DNA from: Methanomassiliicoccus sp. UBA386
Lineage (GTDB): Archaea > Thermoplasmatota > Thermoplasmata > Methanomassiliicoccales > Methanomassiliicoccaceae
Direction of reading: 5' to 3'
NCBI GenBank assembly: GCA_002498285.1
Contig: DAGU01000100.1
Coordinates: 3,984-11,658, forward strand
DNA length: 7,675 nt
Under the pieces are notes generated by a model that saw only the letters and a program-made list of their open reading frames with translations, searched no databases and had not been told where the DNA came from. How positions within the stretch are numbered: position 1 is the first letter of the stretch; each line of letters starts with the position of its first letter. Positions 1-5,892 of the stretch are shown here, in pieces. A program made the position numbers and the translations under genes.

Positions 1-717
1 CCCGAACCAGGGAAGCTCGCCGCGCGCCTTGCCGATGATCCATTCATCCATGACCGGCTCGCGCATGGTCGCGAGCCAACGTTGATCATACCTCGCCACC
101 GGGACTCCGTCGACCATCTCCCAGTTATTGTCACCTAGGGTGATGATGCCTCCGTGCAGGCGACCGTTGCTGAACATGTACGATAGCATGGTGGACAGGT
201 CGATCTCCAGTCTCGCGCCGGCGTGGCCCACGTCATGCAGGACCAGCACCTCTTTGAGGTTCCACCAGACCTTCTCGCCGCCGGGAACGCTCCACAGCTC
301 GTCCGGTATATCGGCCAGTGTCGGCACGTCGAAGCCGCCGCCGGTGAAGTTGTACTCCAGCATGACCATGGCCCGGTGTATGATGGGCTTGGGCATACCC
401 TGGCGATGGTAGATGATGACGTCGCCCGGCGCCCCATAGGTGGAATGGCCGTTGGCCAGACCTTCCACGTAGGTCGTCACCTCCTGATAGGTCTCCACCT
501 TCTTCACCACAACGATATCGCCGGTGTCGATGACGCCTATATAGCTGGTGTCGCTGGAATGTTGCATGCTCTCCGATTCCACCACCACCATGGGGGGCCA
601 GATGCCGCTATACAGGAATATGGCACTGATAATTAGCAGGAAGATGGCGGGGGCGATTATGAAGGCCTTGATGGTAGAGAGCAGTATACCCTCCTCCTCA
701 GGCTTCCCGTTTGGCAC
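1..717 (-). CDS. Type I signal peptidase, archaeal/ER type (S26B), C-terminus cut by window edge
   Basis: This membrane-anchored serine protease removes signal peptides from proteins exported through Sec. Seen: 239 codons run to the left edge without a stop. Residues about 17-37 form an N-terminal membrane anchor. The catalytic serine motif is ESESM (Ser50), box C is GDVIIYH (99-104 region), and the catalytic histidine lies in IIHRA (His114). Box D is TLGDNN (Asp196), with a further Asp203, and box E is IIGKARGELPWFG up to the edge. Known: archaeal and ER enzymes use histidine where bacterial LepB uses lysine, so this is the S26B type. The span from His114 to Asp196 is 82 residues, much longer than in minimal archaeal enzymes, and suggests an inserted subdomain. 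The GTG at 717 was chosen because an in-frame stop lies just upstream (733-735), no ATG precedes the anchor, and a TATA-like box sits about 25 nt upstream. The gene diverges from the dCMP deaminase gene and shows no functional link to it. Further membrane helices may follow beyond the edge. Confidence 0.9.
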   Translation of the reverse strand, partial: MPNGKPEEEGILLSTIKAFIIAPAIFLLIISAIFLYSGIWPPMVVVESESMQHSSDTSYIGVIDTGDIVVVKKVETYQEVTTYVEGLANGHSTYGAPGDVIIYHRQGMPKPIIHRAMVMLEYNFTGGGFDVPTLADIPDELWSVPGGEKVWWNLKEVLVLHDVGHAGARLEIDLSTMLSYMFSNGRLHGGIITLGDNNWEMVDGVPVARYDQRWLATMREPVMDEWIIGKARGELPWFG

Positions 718-735
718 ACCGGCAAAAAAGGAACT

Positions 736-747
736 CTATGTTAATAG
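736..747 (-). promoter_or_regulatory. TATA-like box for the signal peptidase gene
   Basis: On the minus strand this reads CTATTAACATAG, an AT-rich island in a GC-rich setting. Its centre is about 25 nt before the GTG at 717, the usual archaeal distance from TATA box to transcription start. No Shine-Dalgarno site is visible before that GTG, so transcription and translation probably start at the same base (leaderless). The element is nearly symmetric and might also serve the divergent + strand gene. The function is inferred. Confidence 0.45.
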
Positions 748-773
748 ACCCTTTCACTGGTCCGTGGCAAAGG

Positions 774-782
774 TAGATATCC
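774..782 (+). promoter_or_regulatory. Possible TATA-like element for the dCMP deaminase gene
   Basis: The AT-richer stretch GTAGATATC is centred about 25-27 nt before the ATG at 805, which would fit a leaderless transcript. It is a poor match to an archaeal TATA box. The stronger AT island at 736-747 is an alternative and would give a leader of roughly 35 nt. Confidence 0.25.
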
Positions 783-804
783 GGCCGCGGGAATGGCCGG
801 GGCG

Positions 805-1263
805 ATGGAGAGGCCGGACAACGATACCTACTTCATGCGCATGGCCGAGCTGGTGGCCAGCCGGTCCACGTGCCTCCGCCGCAGCGTGGGCGCCGTCGTG
901 GTGAAGGAGAAGAGGGTGCTCACCACTGGATACAACGGCGCGCCCAAGGGGCTGGAGCATTGCGGCGTCACGGGATGCGTGAGGCTGAACAACCATATCG
1001 AGTCGGGCACCAGGCATGAGCTGTGCCGCGGCGTCCACGCCGAGCAGAACGCGGTCATCCAGGCCGCATACTTCGGCGTGAGCATCAAAGGCTCCACCAT
1101 CTACACCACGAACTTCCCGTGCGTCATGTGCGCCAAGATCCTAGTGAACGCCGGCATCGGCGAGATCGTGTACAAGGACGATTATGTCGACGAACTGTCG
1201 AAGAAGCTGCTGGAGGAGAGCAAGGTGAACGTCCGGCAGTACGTCCAGGCGGGCTCGGAATGA
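805..1263 (+). CDS. Deoxycytidylate (dCMP) deaminase, zinc-dependent
   Basis: It converts dCMP to dUMP in the cytosol, supplying the substrate of thymidylate synthase. Seen, numbering from the ATG at 805: the N-terminal family signature LVASRSTCLRRSVGAVVV (16-33), then TGYNGAP (41-47). The zinc site is HAEQNA (His78, catalytic Glu80) plus PCVMC (Cys106 and Cys109). CRGVHAEQN and NAGIGEIVY are also typical of the ComEB/dCMP deaminase family. Length is 152 residues, normal for the family. Two ATGs are possible, at 793 and 805. I prefer 805 because the family usually begins M-x-RP-x-x-D-x-YF, and because the four extra residues (MAGA) from 793 have no counterpart there. Neither start has a convincing Shine-Dalgarno site. 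The gene stands alone, with a divergent gene upstream and the ATP synthase leader downstream. A related riboflavin or tRNA deaminase is unlikely given the full set of dCMP deaminase motifs. Confidence 0.92.
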   Translation: MERPDNDTYFMRMAELVASRSTCLRRSVGAVVVKEKRVLTTGYNGAPKGLEHCGVTGCVRLNNHIESGTRHELCRGVHAEQNAVIQAAYFGVSIKGSTIYTTNFPCVMCAKILVNAGIGEIVYKDDYVDELSKKLLEESKVNVRQYVQAGSE

Positions 1264-1265
1264 GC

Positions 1266-1293
1266 ACCGTTAGCCGAGGCGGCGGTCTTTTAT
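1266..1293 (+). terminator. Weak hairpin plus T-rich tract after dCMP deaminase gene
   Basis: ACCG (1266-1269) can pair with CGGT (1283-1286), and CCG (1274-1276) with CGG (1280-1282). TCTTTTAT follows directly. Archaeal termination depends mainly on T tracts, so the T run matters more than the stem. The stem is short and bulged, hence the low confidence. Confidence 0.35.
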
Positions 1294-1352
1294 CACCCAT
1301 CCTGTGAAGCAGGCCAAGCATGCTGTTGATGAGGCGTTTTCTTTCAGCAACA

Positions 1353-1360
1353 CTTTAAAT
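1353..1360 (+). promoter_or_regulatory. Distal TATA-like box upstream of the ATP synthase operon
   Basis: CTTTAAAT matches the archaeal TATA consensus well and stands in an AT-rich patch. Predicted transcription start is near 1382, which would leave a leader of about 190 nt before subunit H. No experimental evidence. Confidence 0.4.
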
Positions 1361-1381
1361 CAACCATCAACGAACGATTTC

Positions 1382-1391
1382 GCAGGCCTGC
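1382..1391. promoter_or_regulatory. Perfect 10-bp palindrome, possible operator
   Basis: GCAGGCCTGC reads the same on both strands and falls where transcription from the 1353-1360 TATA box would start. A dimeric repressor bound there would block initiation. It could equally be chance in GC-rich sequence. Confidence 0.25.
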
Positions 1392-1525
1392 AGCCAGGCT
1401 CGACCTCATCGCCCGCCACGTTCGGCTGACATGGAGCTTGCCGCCCAATCGCCTGGAGAAGGCAGCGATATGACGCCACGGTCTGCGTTCATCCTACCTC
1501 TGAATAGGAGGAGTCTCTGGCTACA

Positions 1526-1535
1526 TTTTTTATAT
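1526..1535 (+). promoter_or_regulatory. Proximal TATA-like box of the ATP synthase operon
   Basis: TTTTTTATAT is the most AT-rich run in the leader. Its centre predicts a start near 1555, leaving about 20 nt of leader that just includes the GGAGAG ribosome-binding site at 1563-1568. This spacing makes it the better candidate for the main operon promoter. Confidence 0.5.
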
Positions 1536-1562
1536 CAAGAGTCAATACTGGTGAAACCTTCC

Positions 1563-1568
1563 GGAGAG
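1563..1568 (+). promoter_or_regulatory. Ribosome-binding site that fixes the subunit H start
   Basis: GGAGAG lies 6 nt before the GTG at 1575. Neither the in-frame GTG at 1551 nor the ATG at 1431 has a comparable site at the right distance, so 1575 is the preferred start. Confidence 0.6.
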
Positions 1569-1574
1569 AGACCT

Positions 1575-1919
1575 GTGGGCAAAGCTGATGCACTTTCTCA
1601 GATAAAAGAAGCTGAAGCCAAGGCCAAGAAGACGCTCGAAGAGGCCGAGGAGAGACAGAAGGCCATAATATCCTCGGCACGTAGGGAAGCCGTGGACAAG
1701 CTGCAGGCCGCCGAAAGGGACCTAAGGGCCAAGAGAGAGGCCGCGCTTGACCGTGAGCGTAAGGCACTGGCTGCTAACAGAGATGAGCTTCTGCGCAAGG
1801 GTAACGAAGAGGCCGCCGCCATAGAGGCCAAGGCTGCCGAGCGTGTACCCAAGGCGAAAAACACCATAAAGCAATATTTCGAGAGGGCCTTTGATGCTGC
1901 TGCCGGAACCAATGAGTAA
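1575..1919 (+). CDS. ahaH: A-type ATP synthase subunit H (peripheral stalk)
   Basis: Subunit H pairs with subunit E as a long coiled coil that forms the peripheral stalk, holding the catalytic head still against the rotor. Seen: 114 residues, close to the family's roughly 105. Nearly the whole chain is Ala, Glu, Lys and Arg with heptad-like spacing. The N-terminus is GKADALSQIKEAEAKAKKTL and the C-terminal anchor region is VPKAKNTIKQYFERAF (91-106), as is usual for this family. The start is GTG, supported by GGAGAG 6 nt upstream. It is the first cistron of the operon, and its last 26 nt overlap the start of subunit I, which suggests translational coupling. The identification rests on composition, length and position, because coiled-coil proteins carry few fixed motifs. 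The in-frame upstream extension to 1431 is unlikely to be translated. Confidence 0.85.
   Translation: MGKADALSQIKEAEAKAKKTLEEAEERQKAIISSARREAVDKLQAAERDLRAKREAALDRERKALAANRDELLRKGNEEAAAIEAKAAERVPKAKNTIKQYFERAFDAAAGTNE
1881..1887 (+). promoter_or_regulatory. Ribosome-binding site for subunit I, inside the end of subunit H
   Basis: GAGAGGG lies 6 nt before the ATG at 1894. This favours 1894 over the TTG codon at 1891. Confidence 0.5.
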
Positions 1920-4008
1920 GATCTTGGTCGTAGGTACCAAGAAGCGGCTGCCTGACGCCATCGACCTCTTGTACGGCCTCGAGAACGTTCACGTTATAGA
2001 TTTTCAGGGAGGCGAAGAAGGCTTCACCCTAGGCGCCCCGCTCCCTGAGGCCTCCAAAGCCTCCCATAAGCTGTTGAAGCTGAGGTCTGCGGAGAAGGAA
2101 CTGGCGGTCGACGCTGAAGCGTACGAGGGCAGGATCGCCGAGTCCAAGGTGAAGAGCGAGCTCGACGAGGGCATCGCCAGGATGGAAGAGGAGGTCAGGC
2201 TGGCGACCGAGGTAAGGAACGCCAAGCAGGTCCGCCTGTCCGAGGCGGAGGCCCGCCTGGCCCAGCTTGAACCGTACAGGACCATACCCTTGGAGGTCGA
2301 CATGTACCGGGGGTACGACAACCTCGAGGTCCTGGCTGGAAACGTCCGCAACGATTCCGAACCAGCCTTGGAAAAGGAACTGAGCGGACAGTACGAGCTT
2401 TTCACTGCCAAGGGCGGTTCGTTCGTCGTCCTGTTCGTATCGTCGAAGTACGCCGATGAGGCTCAGCGCATCCTTTCGGAGAACGGCTTCACCGAGGTGC
2501 CCCTCCCTGTTGGTTCGGGGCTTCCGGGAACTGCCGCCGCCGAGCTTGACAATGAGATAAAGAGGGCCTCGGAAGAGCTGGAACTTGCCAACAAGGAGAT
2601 GGCCAGCCTCAACGAGAAGTACACCTCAATGATCCTCGCGTCGGACGAGTACCTGAGCATCATCGTGGAGAAGGCCGAGCTGCCCCTGCGCATGGGGTCC
2701 TCGGCCCACACCTTCATTTTGGAGGCTTGGGTGCCCACCGCGTCATATGACAAGGTGACCTCCGCCTTCGCCGAGCGGTTCGGAGACTCCATCCATGTGG
2801 AGCTATTGGAGAACCGGGGCCGGGAGGAGCACCATGTCGACGAGGCAGAGATCAAGATGGAGTCAGGAATGACCTCCGCCGAGGCGGTATCCCTGCCCAT
2901 TGATGAAGAGCCTCCCGTAAAGCTCGAGCACGGACGCAACGCGGGCCGTTTCGAGTTCTTCGTGAAACTTCTTTCCACGCCTCGTTACAACGAGATCGAC
3001 CCCACCGTCACGGTGGCCATATTCTTCCCCATGTTCTTCGGCCTCATGGTCGGCGATGTCGGCTACGCCATCCCCTTCCTCATCCTGGGAGCATTGGGAC
3101 TGAAGAGGTGCACGAGCCAGGAGTGGCGTGCCATATCCACCATGCTGTTCTATGGCGGCATATGGGCCATGTTCTTCGGCCTGTTCCTGTACGGCGACAT
3201 GATGGGCATCGAGTTCACGCATGCCGATCATGCCAAGAACCTCGTCTCCGGCTGGGAGACCGCCACCTGGGCGTCCCTGCTGGGGATAGACATACCGCAT
3301 ACCCTGTTCACCATACCGGGGATCGACTTCGATGTCAACCTGGGCTACGCGACCAAGCTGGGCAGCGTGCAGATCCTTCTGTACGGCAGCCTGTGGGTCG
3401 GCCTGGCCCACCTCATCGTCGGTCTGATCATCGGCTTCTACAACATGATCATAAGGCACGGCCTGAAGGCCGCCATCATGGAGAAGCTGTCCTGGATCCT
3501 GGTGATGGTCGGCTTCGGCTGCCTGCTCCCGGTGATCATTGACTACCTGGTCCTCAACAACCAGGACGCGCTGTCGCTCTCCAACACCCTGCTGGTGGCG
3601 GGCATCGGCCTGTTCGTGGTGGGGATGCTGATGGCCGTCAGGGGAGAGGGAGGTAAGGCCCTCATCGATATGCCTGAGGTGGTGAGCAACGTGCTCTCCT
3701 ACACCAGGCTTATCGCGATCGGAATGTCCAAGGCCGGCATGGCCCTGGCGTTCAACTATATAGCGATCGGGCTGATCGCCGGCATTGGCATGGTAGGTGT
3801 CGAGCCGACGACCGACCCTGTTATGTTGATCGCGGCCCTGTCCATCTTCACCGTTGGACACCTGATGATCTTCATACTGGCAATTCTCTCGGCTGGACTG
3901 CACGGCATAAGGCTGCAGTACGTCGAGCTCTTCAAGAAGTTCTATGAAGGCGGTGGGGCGGACTTCGACCCGCTGAAGATAAGCAGAAAGCACACTGTGG
4001 AGGAATAA
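1894..4008 (+). CDS. ahaI: A-type ATP synthase subunit I (membrane stator, a-subunit equivalent)
   Basis: This subunit provides the half-channels through which ions reach and leave the c ring, and it anchors the peripheral stalks. Seen: 704 residues, normal for the family. The cytoplasmic half begins LLPEPMSKILVVGTKKRLPD and contains coiled-coil stretches at about 53-127 and 216-246. An acidic linker at about 310-345 follows. From PRYNEIDPT (363-371) the chain becomes membrane-embedded, with about eight hydrophobic segments between 370 and 668. FFPMFFGLMVGDVGY (377-391) is a family hallmark. The essential arginine facing the c ring is Arg605 in LSYTRL. The last helix carries GLHGIRLQYVELF with His670 and Arg673, the place of the second conserved arginine (Vph1 Arg799). 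It ends with KFYEGGGADFDP. The ATG at 1894 was chosen because the family starts M-L-x-PE-x-MS and an RBS precedes it. The gene overlaps subunit H by 26 nt and ends 3 nt before subunit K. Confidence 0.97.
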   Translation: MLLPEPMSKILVVGTKKRLPDAIDLLYGLENVHVIDFQGGEEGFTLGAPLPEASKASHKLLKLRSAEKELAVDAEAYEGRIAESKVKSELDEGIARMEEEVRLATEVRNAKQVRLSEAEARLAQLEPYRTIPLEVDMYRGYDNLEVLAGNVRNDSEPALEKELSGQYELFTAKGGSFVVLFVSSKYADEAQRILSENGFTEVPLPVGSGLPGTAAAELDNEIKRASEELELANKEMASLNEKYTSMILASDEYLSIIVEKAELPLRMGSSAHTFILEAWVPTASYDKVTSAFAERFGDSIHVELLENRGREEHHVDEAEIKMESGMTSAEAVSLPIDEEPPVKLEHGRNAGRFEFFVKLLSTPRYNEIDPTVTVAIFFPMFFGLMVGDVGYAIPFLILGALGLKRCTSQEWRAISTMLFYGGIWAMFFGLFLYGDMMGIEFTHADHAKNLVSGWETATWASLLGIDIPHTLFTIPGIDFDVNLGYATKLGSVQILLYGSLWVGLAHLIVGLIIGFYNMIIRHGLKAAIMEKLSWILVMVGFGCLLPVIIDYLVLNNQDALSLSNTLLVAGIGLFVVGMLMAVRGEGGKALIDMPEVVSNVLSYTRLIAIGMSKAGMALAFNYIAIGLIAGIGMVGVEPTTDPVMLIAALSIFTVGHLMIFILAILSAGLHGIRLQYVELFKKFYEGGGADFDPLKISRKHTVEE
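3999..4003 (+). promoter_or_regulatory. Strong Shine-Dalgarno site for the c subunit
   Basis: GGAGG lies 8 nt before the ATG at 4012 and inside the last codons of subunit I. It is the only uninterrupted GGAGG before a gene in this operon. That fits the need for many c subunits per complex. Confidence 0.6.
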
Positions 4009-4011
4009 GAA

Positions 4012-4230
4012 ATGGTAGACTCTGGATTGATTGCAATTGGTGCTGGACTCGCAGTTGGACTGACCGGCCTGGCCTCGGCCCTCGCCGAGAAGGACATCGG
4101 TTCCGCGGCGATCGGTGCGATGACCGAGAACGAGAAGCTCTTCGGTAAGGGCCTTATCCTTACTGTCATCCCTGAAACTATCGTCATCTTCGGTCTGGTC
4201 GTAGCCATCCTGCTCTGGCTCAACATGTGA
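4012..4230 (+). CDS. ahaK: A-type ATP synthase subunit K (c ring proteolipid)
   Basis: Copies of this hairpin form the rotating membrane ring that carries ions past subunit I. Seen: 72 residues with two membrane helices (about 4-25 and 46-70) joined by a polar loop containing AEKDIGSAAIGA. The ion-binding carboxylate is Glu55 in IPETIVIFG in the second helix. The ring unit is therefore a single hairpin with one carboxylate, unlike the fused multi-hairpin proteolipids of some methanogens. There is no glutamine anywhere in the protein. Glutamine is one of the side chains that bind Na+ in well-studied Na+ rings, so H+ or mixed specificity is possible, but the sequence alone does not settle this. 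The gene has the strongest ribosome-binding site of the operon, and its first 50 bases are less GC-rich than those of its neighbours, which should help high translation. Confidence 0.96.
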   Translation: MVDSGLIAIGAGLAVGLTGLASALAEKDIGSAAIGAMTENEKLFGKGLILTVIPETIVIFGLVVAILLWLNM

Positions 4231-4255
4231 GTGAGCACCCAACAGAGGCTCACGC

Positions 4256-4813
4256 ATGGCACTGGATAAGGTAGCGAACGAGATCCTGGAAAGCGCAAAG
4301 CAGGAGGGCAACCTCCGCGTCCAGGAAGCAGAGAAGGAACGGGCCAGGATACTCAAGGAGGCCGACCTGAAGATCGAGAAGATGCAGAAGGCGGACGAGA
4401 AGGAGCTCCAGGACGCCATCCTTCGCATGAGGAGGCAGGAGCAGTCCAGTGCAGAACTGGAGTCGAAGAAGATCGTCCTGAACAAGAGGAAGGACATCCT
4501 CAACCGGACATTCGACGAGATGCTCGAGGAGCTCTCCACGATGCCTCCGGCCGAGAAGTCCGCCCTCTACAAGAAGATCCTGGCCGAGGGAAAGAAGATC
4601 ATTCCCATGCCCAGGGTGTTCTGTCCCGAGGGAGAGGCCGATCTTCTGGCAGGGTTGAGGGGCTGCGAGTCTCTGACCGAGACCGACATGGAATCCGGGC
4701 TCATCCTGGAGAACAAGGACGGGACGGTCCACCTTGACCTGCGCTTCCGCACCCTGCTGGAAACCATCTGGGAACAGGAGCTGAAGGACATCTCGACGGT
4801 CCTGTTCGAGTAG
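4256..4813 (+). CDS. ahaE: A-type ATP synthase subunit E (peripheral stalk)
   Basis: Subunit E pairs with subunit H to form the stator stalk and binds the top of the catalytic head through its C-terminal domain. Seen: 185 residues, typical for the family. Residues 1-90 form a long charged alpha-helix (ALDKVANEILESAKQEG onward, rich in Glu, Lys, Arg and Gln). Residues about 96-185 form the globular domain. Within it, SGLILENKDGTVHLDLRFRT (147-166) corresponds to the conserved GG-hydrophobic-x-x-x-x-DG motif of this family. The ATG at 4256 is preceded by GAGG (4245-4248) at 7 nt. A 25-nt gap separates it from subunit K, the largest gap in the operon. It ends 17 nt before subunit C. Confidence 0.94.
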   Translation: MALDKVANEILESAKQEGNLRVQEAEKERARILKEADLKIEKMQKADEKELQDAILRMRRQEQSSAELESKKIVLNKRKDILNRTFDEMLEELSTMPPAEKSALYKKILAEGKKIIPMPRVFCPEGEADLLAGLRGCESLTETDMESGLILENKDGTVHLDLRFRTLLETIWEQELKDISTVLFE

Positions 4814-4820
4814 GATTGCT

Positions 4821-4826
4821 GGGTGA
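4821..4826 (+). promoter_or_regulatory. Ribosome-binding site that fixes the subunit C start
   Basis: GGGTGA contains GGTGA, complementary to the 16S rRNA tail, 4 nt before the ATG at 4831. This favours 4831 over the in-frame TTG at 4816, which lies upstream of it and has no such site. Confidence 0.5.
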
Positions 4827-4830
4827 ACAA

Positions 4831-5892
4831 ATGTTCAAACTAGGTCGCAACAAGGGGAACTATCCGTACGCCACGGCCAGGGTCAAGGGCAAGAAGAGCC
4901 ATCTCCTGACCCAGGACAACTATCCCAAGTTGCTGATGATGGATCTCAACGAGATCAGCAGGTTCATGGGAGAGACCCAGTACAAGACCGAAATGGCCGA
5001 GCTGGCCTCCCGCTACGATGGGGTCAACCTCATCGAGCTGGGAACTTCCCGCAACCTCGCCCGGACCTACCGGGACATCATCGGCTTCACCACCGGAGAG
5101 CTCAGGGACATCGTGGTGGCCTACCTGCGAAGGTGGGACTATCAGAATATCAAGACGATCCTGAGGGGAAGGTCCTCAGGGGCCTCCCTGGAGGAGATAC
5201 AGGAGGATCTTGTACCCGCGGGCGACCTGAGCGAGGAATACCTCATCTCCCTGGTGGGGATGGAGACCACGGCCGACGTCATCGATGCTCTGCGACGCAA
5301 GCAGGGCTTCGTGCTGCCGGACGACCTCCCCGCCTTGGCGGAGCAGGAGAACAGCCTTCCGTCCGTCGAGGACTCCCTCGACAAGGCATATTACACCCAG
5401 CTGCTGAAGACCGTGCAGCCCAGGGGGAAGCCCGAGAAGCTCTTCCTCTCCTATATCAAGAGGGAGATCGACATCGTCAACCTGCGGACGCTGCTCAAGC
5501 TGAAGCAGGCTGGTCTGCCCCTGGAACGCATCAGGACCTACTTCATTGAAGGAGGGCACGAGCTCAAGGTCAAGGAGCTCGAGCGCATGGCATCGACCGA
5601 CAGCTTCGAGGCGCTGCTTGACGACCTCTCCAAGCTCTCCTTCTATGAGGAGATAAGGGAAGGGGTGGAGACGGCCAAGCAGACCGGGTCGCTGTCCGGC
5701 ATCATGCTTAACCTGAAGAAATGGCAGGCGCGGCAGTCGGAGAGGTTCTCCAACATCTACCCCCTGTCGGTACTACCGGTCATCGATTACATAATCAGGA
5801 AGAACGACGAGGTCAACAACATCCGGATGATCGCCCGCGGCAAGGCGGCCGGCATGGACCCCGATACCATCAACAAACTGCTGGTGATGTGA
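4831..5892 (+). CDS. ahaC: A-type ATP synthase subunit C (central stalk to c ring adaptor)
   Basis: Subunit C is the funnel-shaped, soluble adaptor that joins the central shaft (D and F) to the c ring; it is related to V-ATPase subunit d. Seen: 353 residues, the usual length. The N-terminus has the family pattern NYPYATARVKGKKSHLL (11-27), followed by YPKLLMMDLNEISRFMGE. The rest is helical, with internally similar segments such as RRWDYQNIKTILRG (about 105-118), REIDIVNLRTLLKLK (about 212-226) and a C-terminal IRKNDEVNNIRMIARGKAAG. This repeat of an E/D-x-x-N-hydrophobic-R/K pattern is the known threefold structure of the family. The stop codon TGA overlaps the ATG of subunit F (TGATG), so the two are probably translationally coupled. 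Confidence 0.96.
   Translation: MFKLGRNKGNYPYATARVKGKKSHLLTQDNYPKLLMMDLNEISRFMGETQYKTEMAELASRYDGVNLIELGTSRNLARTYRDIIGFTTGELRDIVVAYLRRWDYQNIKTILRGRSSGASLEEIQEDLVPAGDLSEEYLISLVGMETTADVIDALRRKQGFVLPDDLPALAEQENSLPSVEDSLDKAYYTQLLKTVQPRGKPEKLFLSYIKREIDIVNLRTLLKLKQAGLPLERIRTYFIEGGHELKVKELERMASTDSFEALLDDLSKLSFYEEIREGVETAKQTGSLSGIMLNLKKWQARQSERFSNIYPLSVLPVIDYIIRKNDEVNNIRMIARGKAAGMDPDTINKLLVM
5883..5888 (+). promoter_or_regulatory. Ribosome-binding site for subunit F
   Basis: GGTGAT lies 3 nt before the ATG at 5892, inside the last codons of subunit C. The overlap TGATG supports reinitiation by the same ribosomes. Confidence 0.4.

Larger units (their letters stand above)
1264..1574 (+). other. Non-coding promoter/leader region of the ATP synthase operon
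   Basis: These 311 bases lie between the dCMP deaminase stop and the start of subunit H. I see no supportable gene. They contain the probable terminator at 1266-1293, a TATA-like CTTTAAAT (1353-1360), a 10-bp palindrome (1382-1391), an inverted repeat CGAACG/CGTTCG (1371-1376 and 1419-1424), a second TATA-like element (1526-1535) and the ribosome-binding site for subunit H. An open frame in phase with subunit H runs from an ATG at 1431, but its translation resembles no part of subunit H, so it is probably chance. Two promoters, one giving a leader of about 190 nt and one a leader of about 20 nt, are inferred. Confidence 0.6.

Noticed and set aside
223..636. A 137-codon + strand frame opposite the signal peptidase
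   Set aside because: The minus strand carries all signal peptidase boxes in one frame. The + frame is a His-rich shadow without recognisable motifs.
1326..1429. C/D box RNA signature (TTGATGA near 1326 and CTGA at 1426)
   Set aside because: The boxes are about 100 nt apart, too far for an archaeal C/D RNA. The C box deviates at its first base, and no C'/D' pair or terminal stem is visible.
3724..3732. A lysine (Lys613 of subunit I) two helix turns after the essential Arg605, suggesting an altered ion path
   Set aside because: From memory, a lysine in this place (AKAGMA-like) also occurs in other euryarchaeal subunit I sequences, so it is probably a family trait.
2863..4539. A 558-codon open frame on the minus strand opposite subunits I, K and E
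   Set aside because: It lies wholly antisense to three well-identified genes. Its translation is rich in His, Gln, Asp and Ser, as expected from reading GC-rich membrane-protein genes backwards. It shows no domain I recognise.
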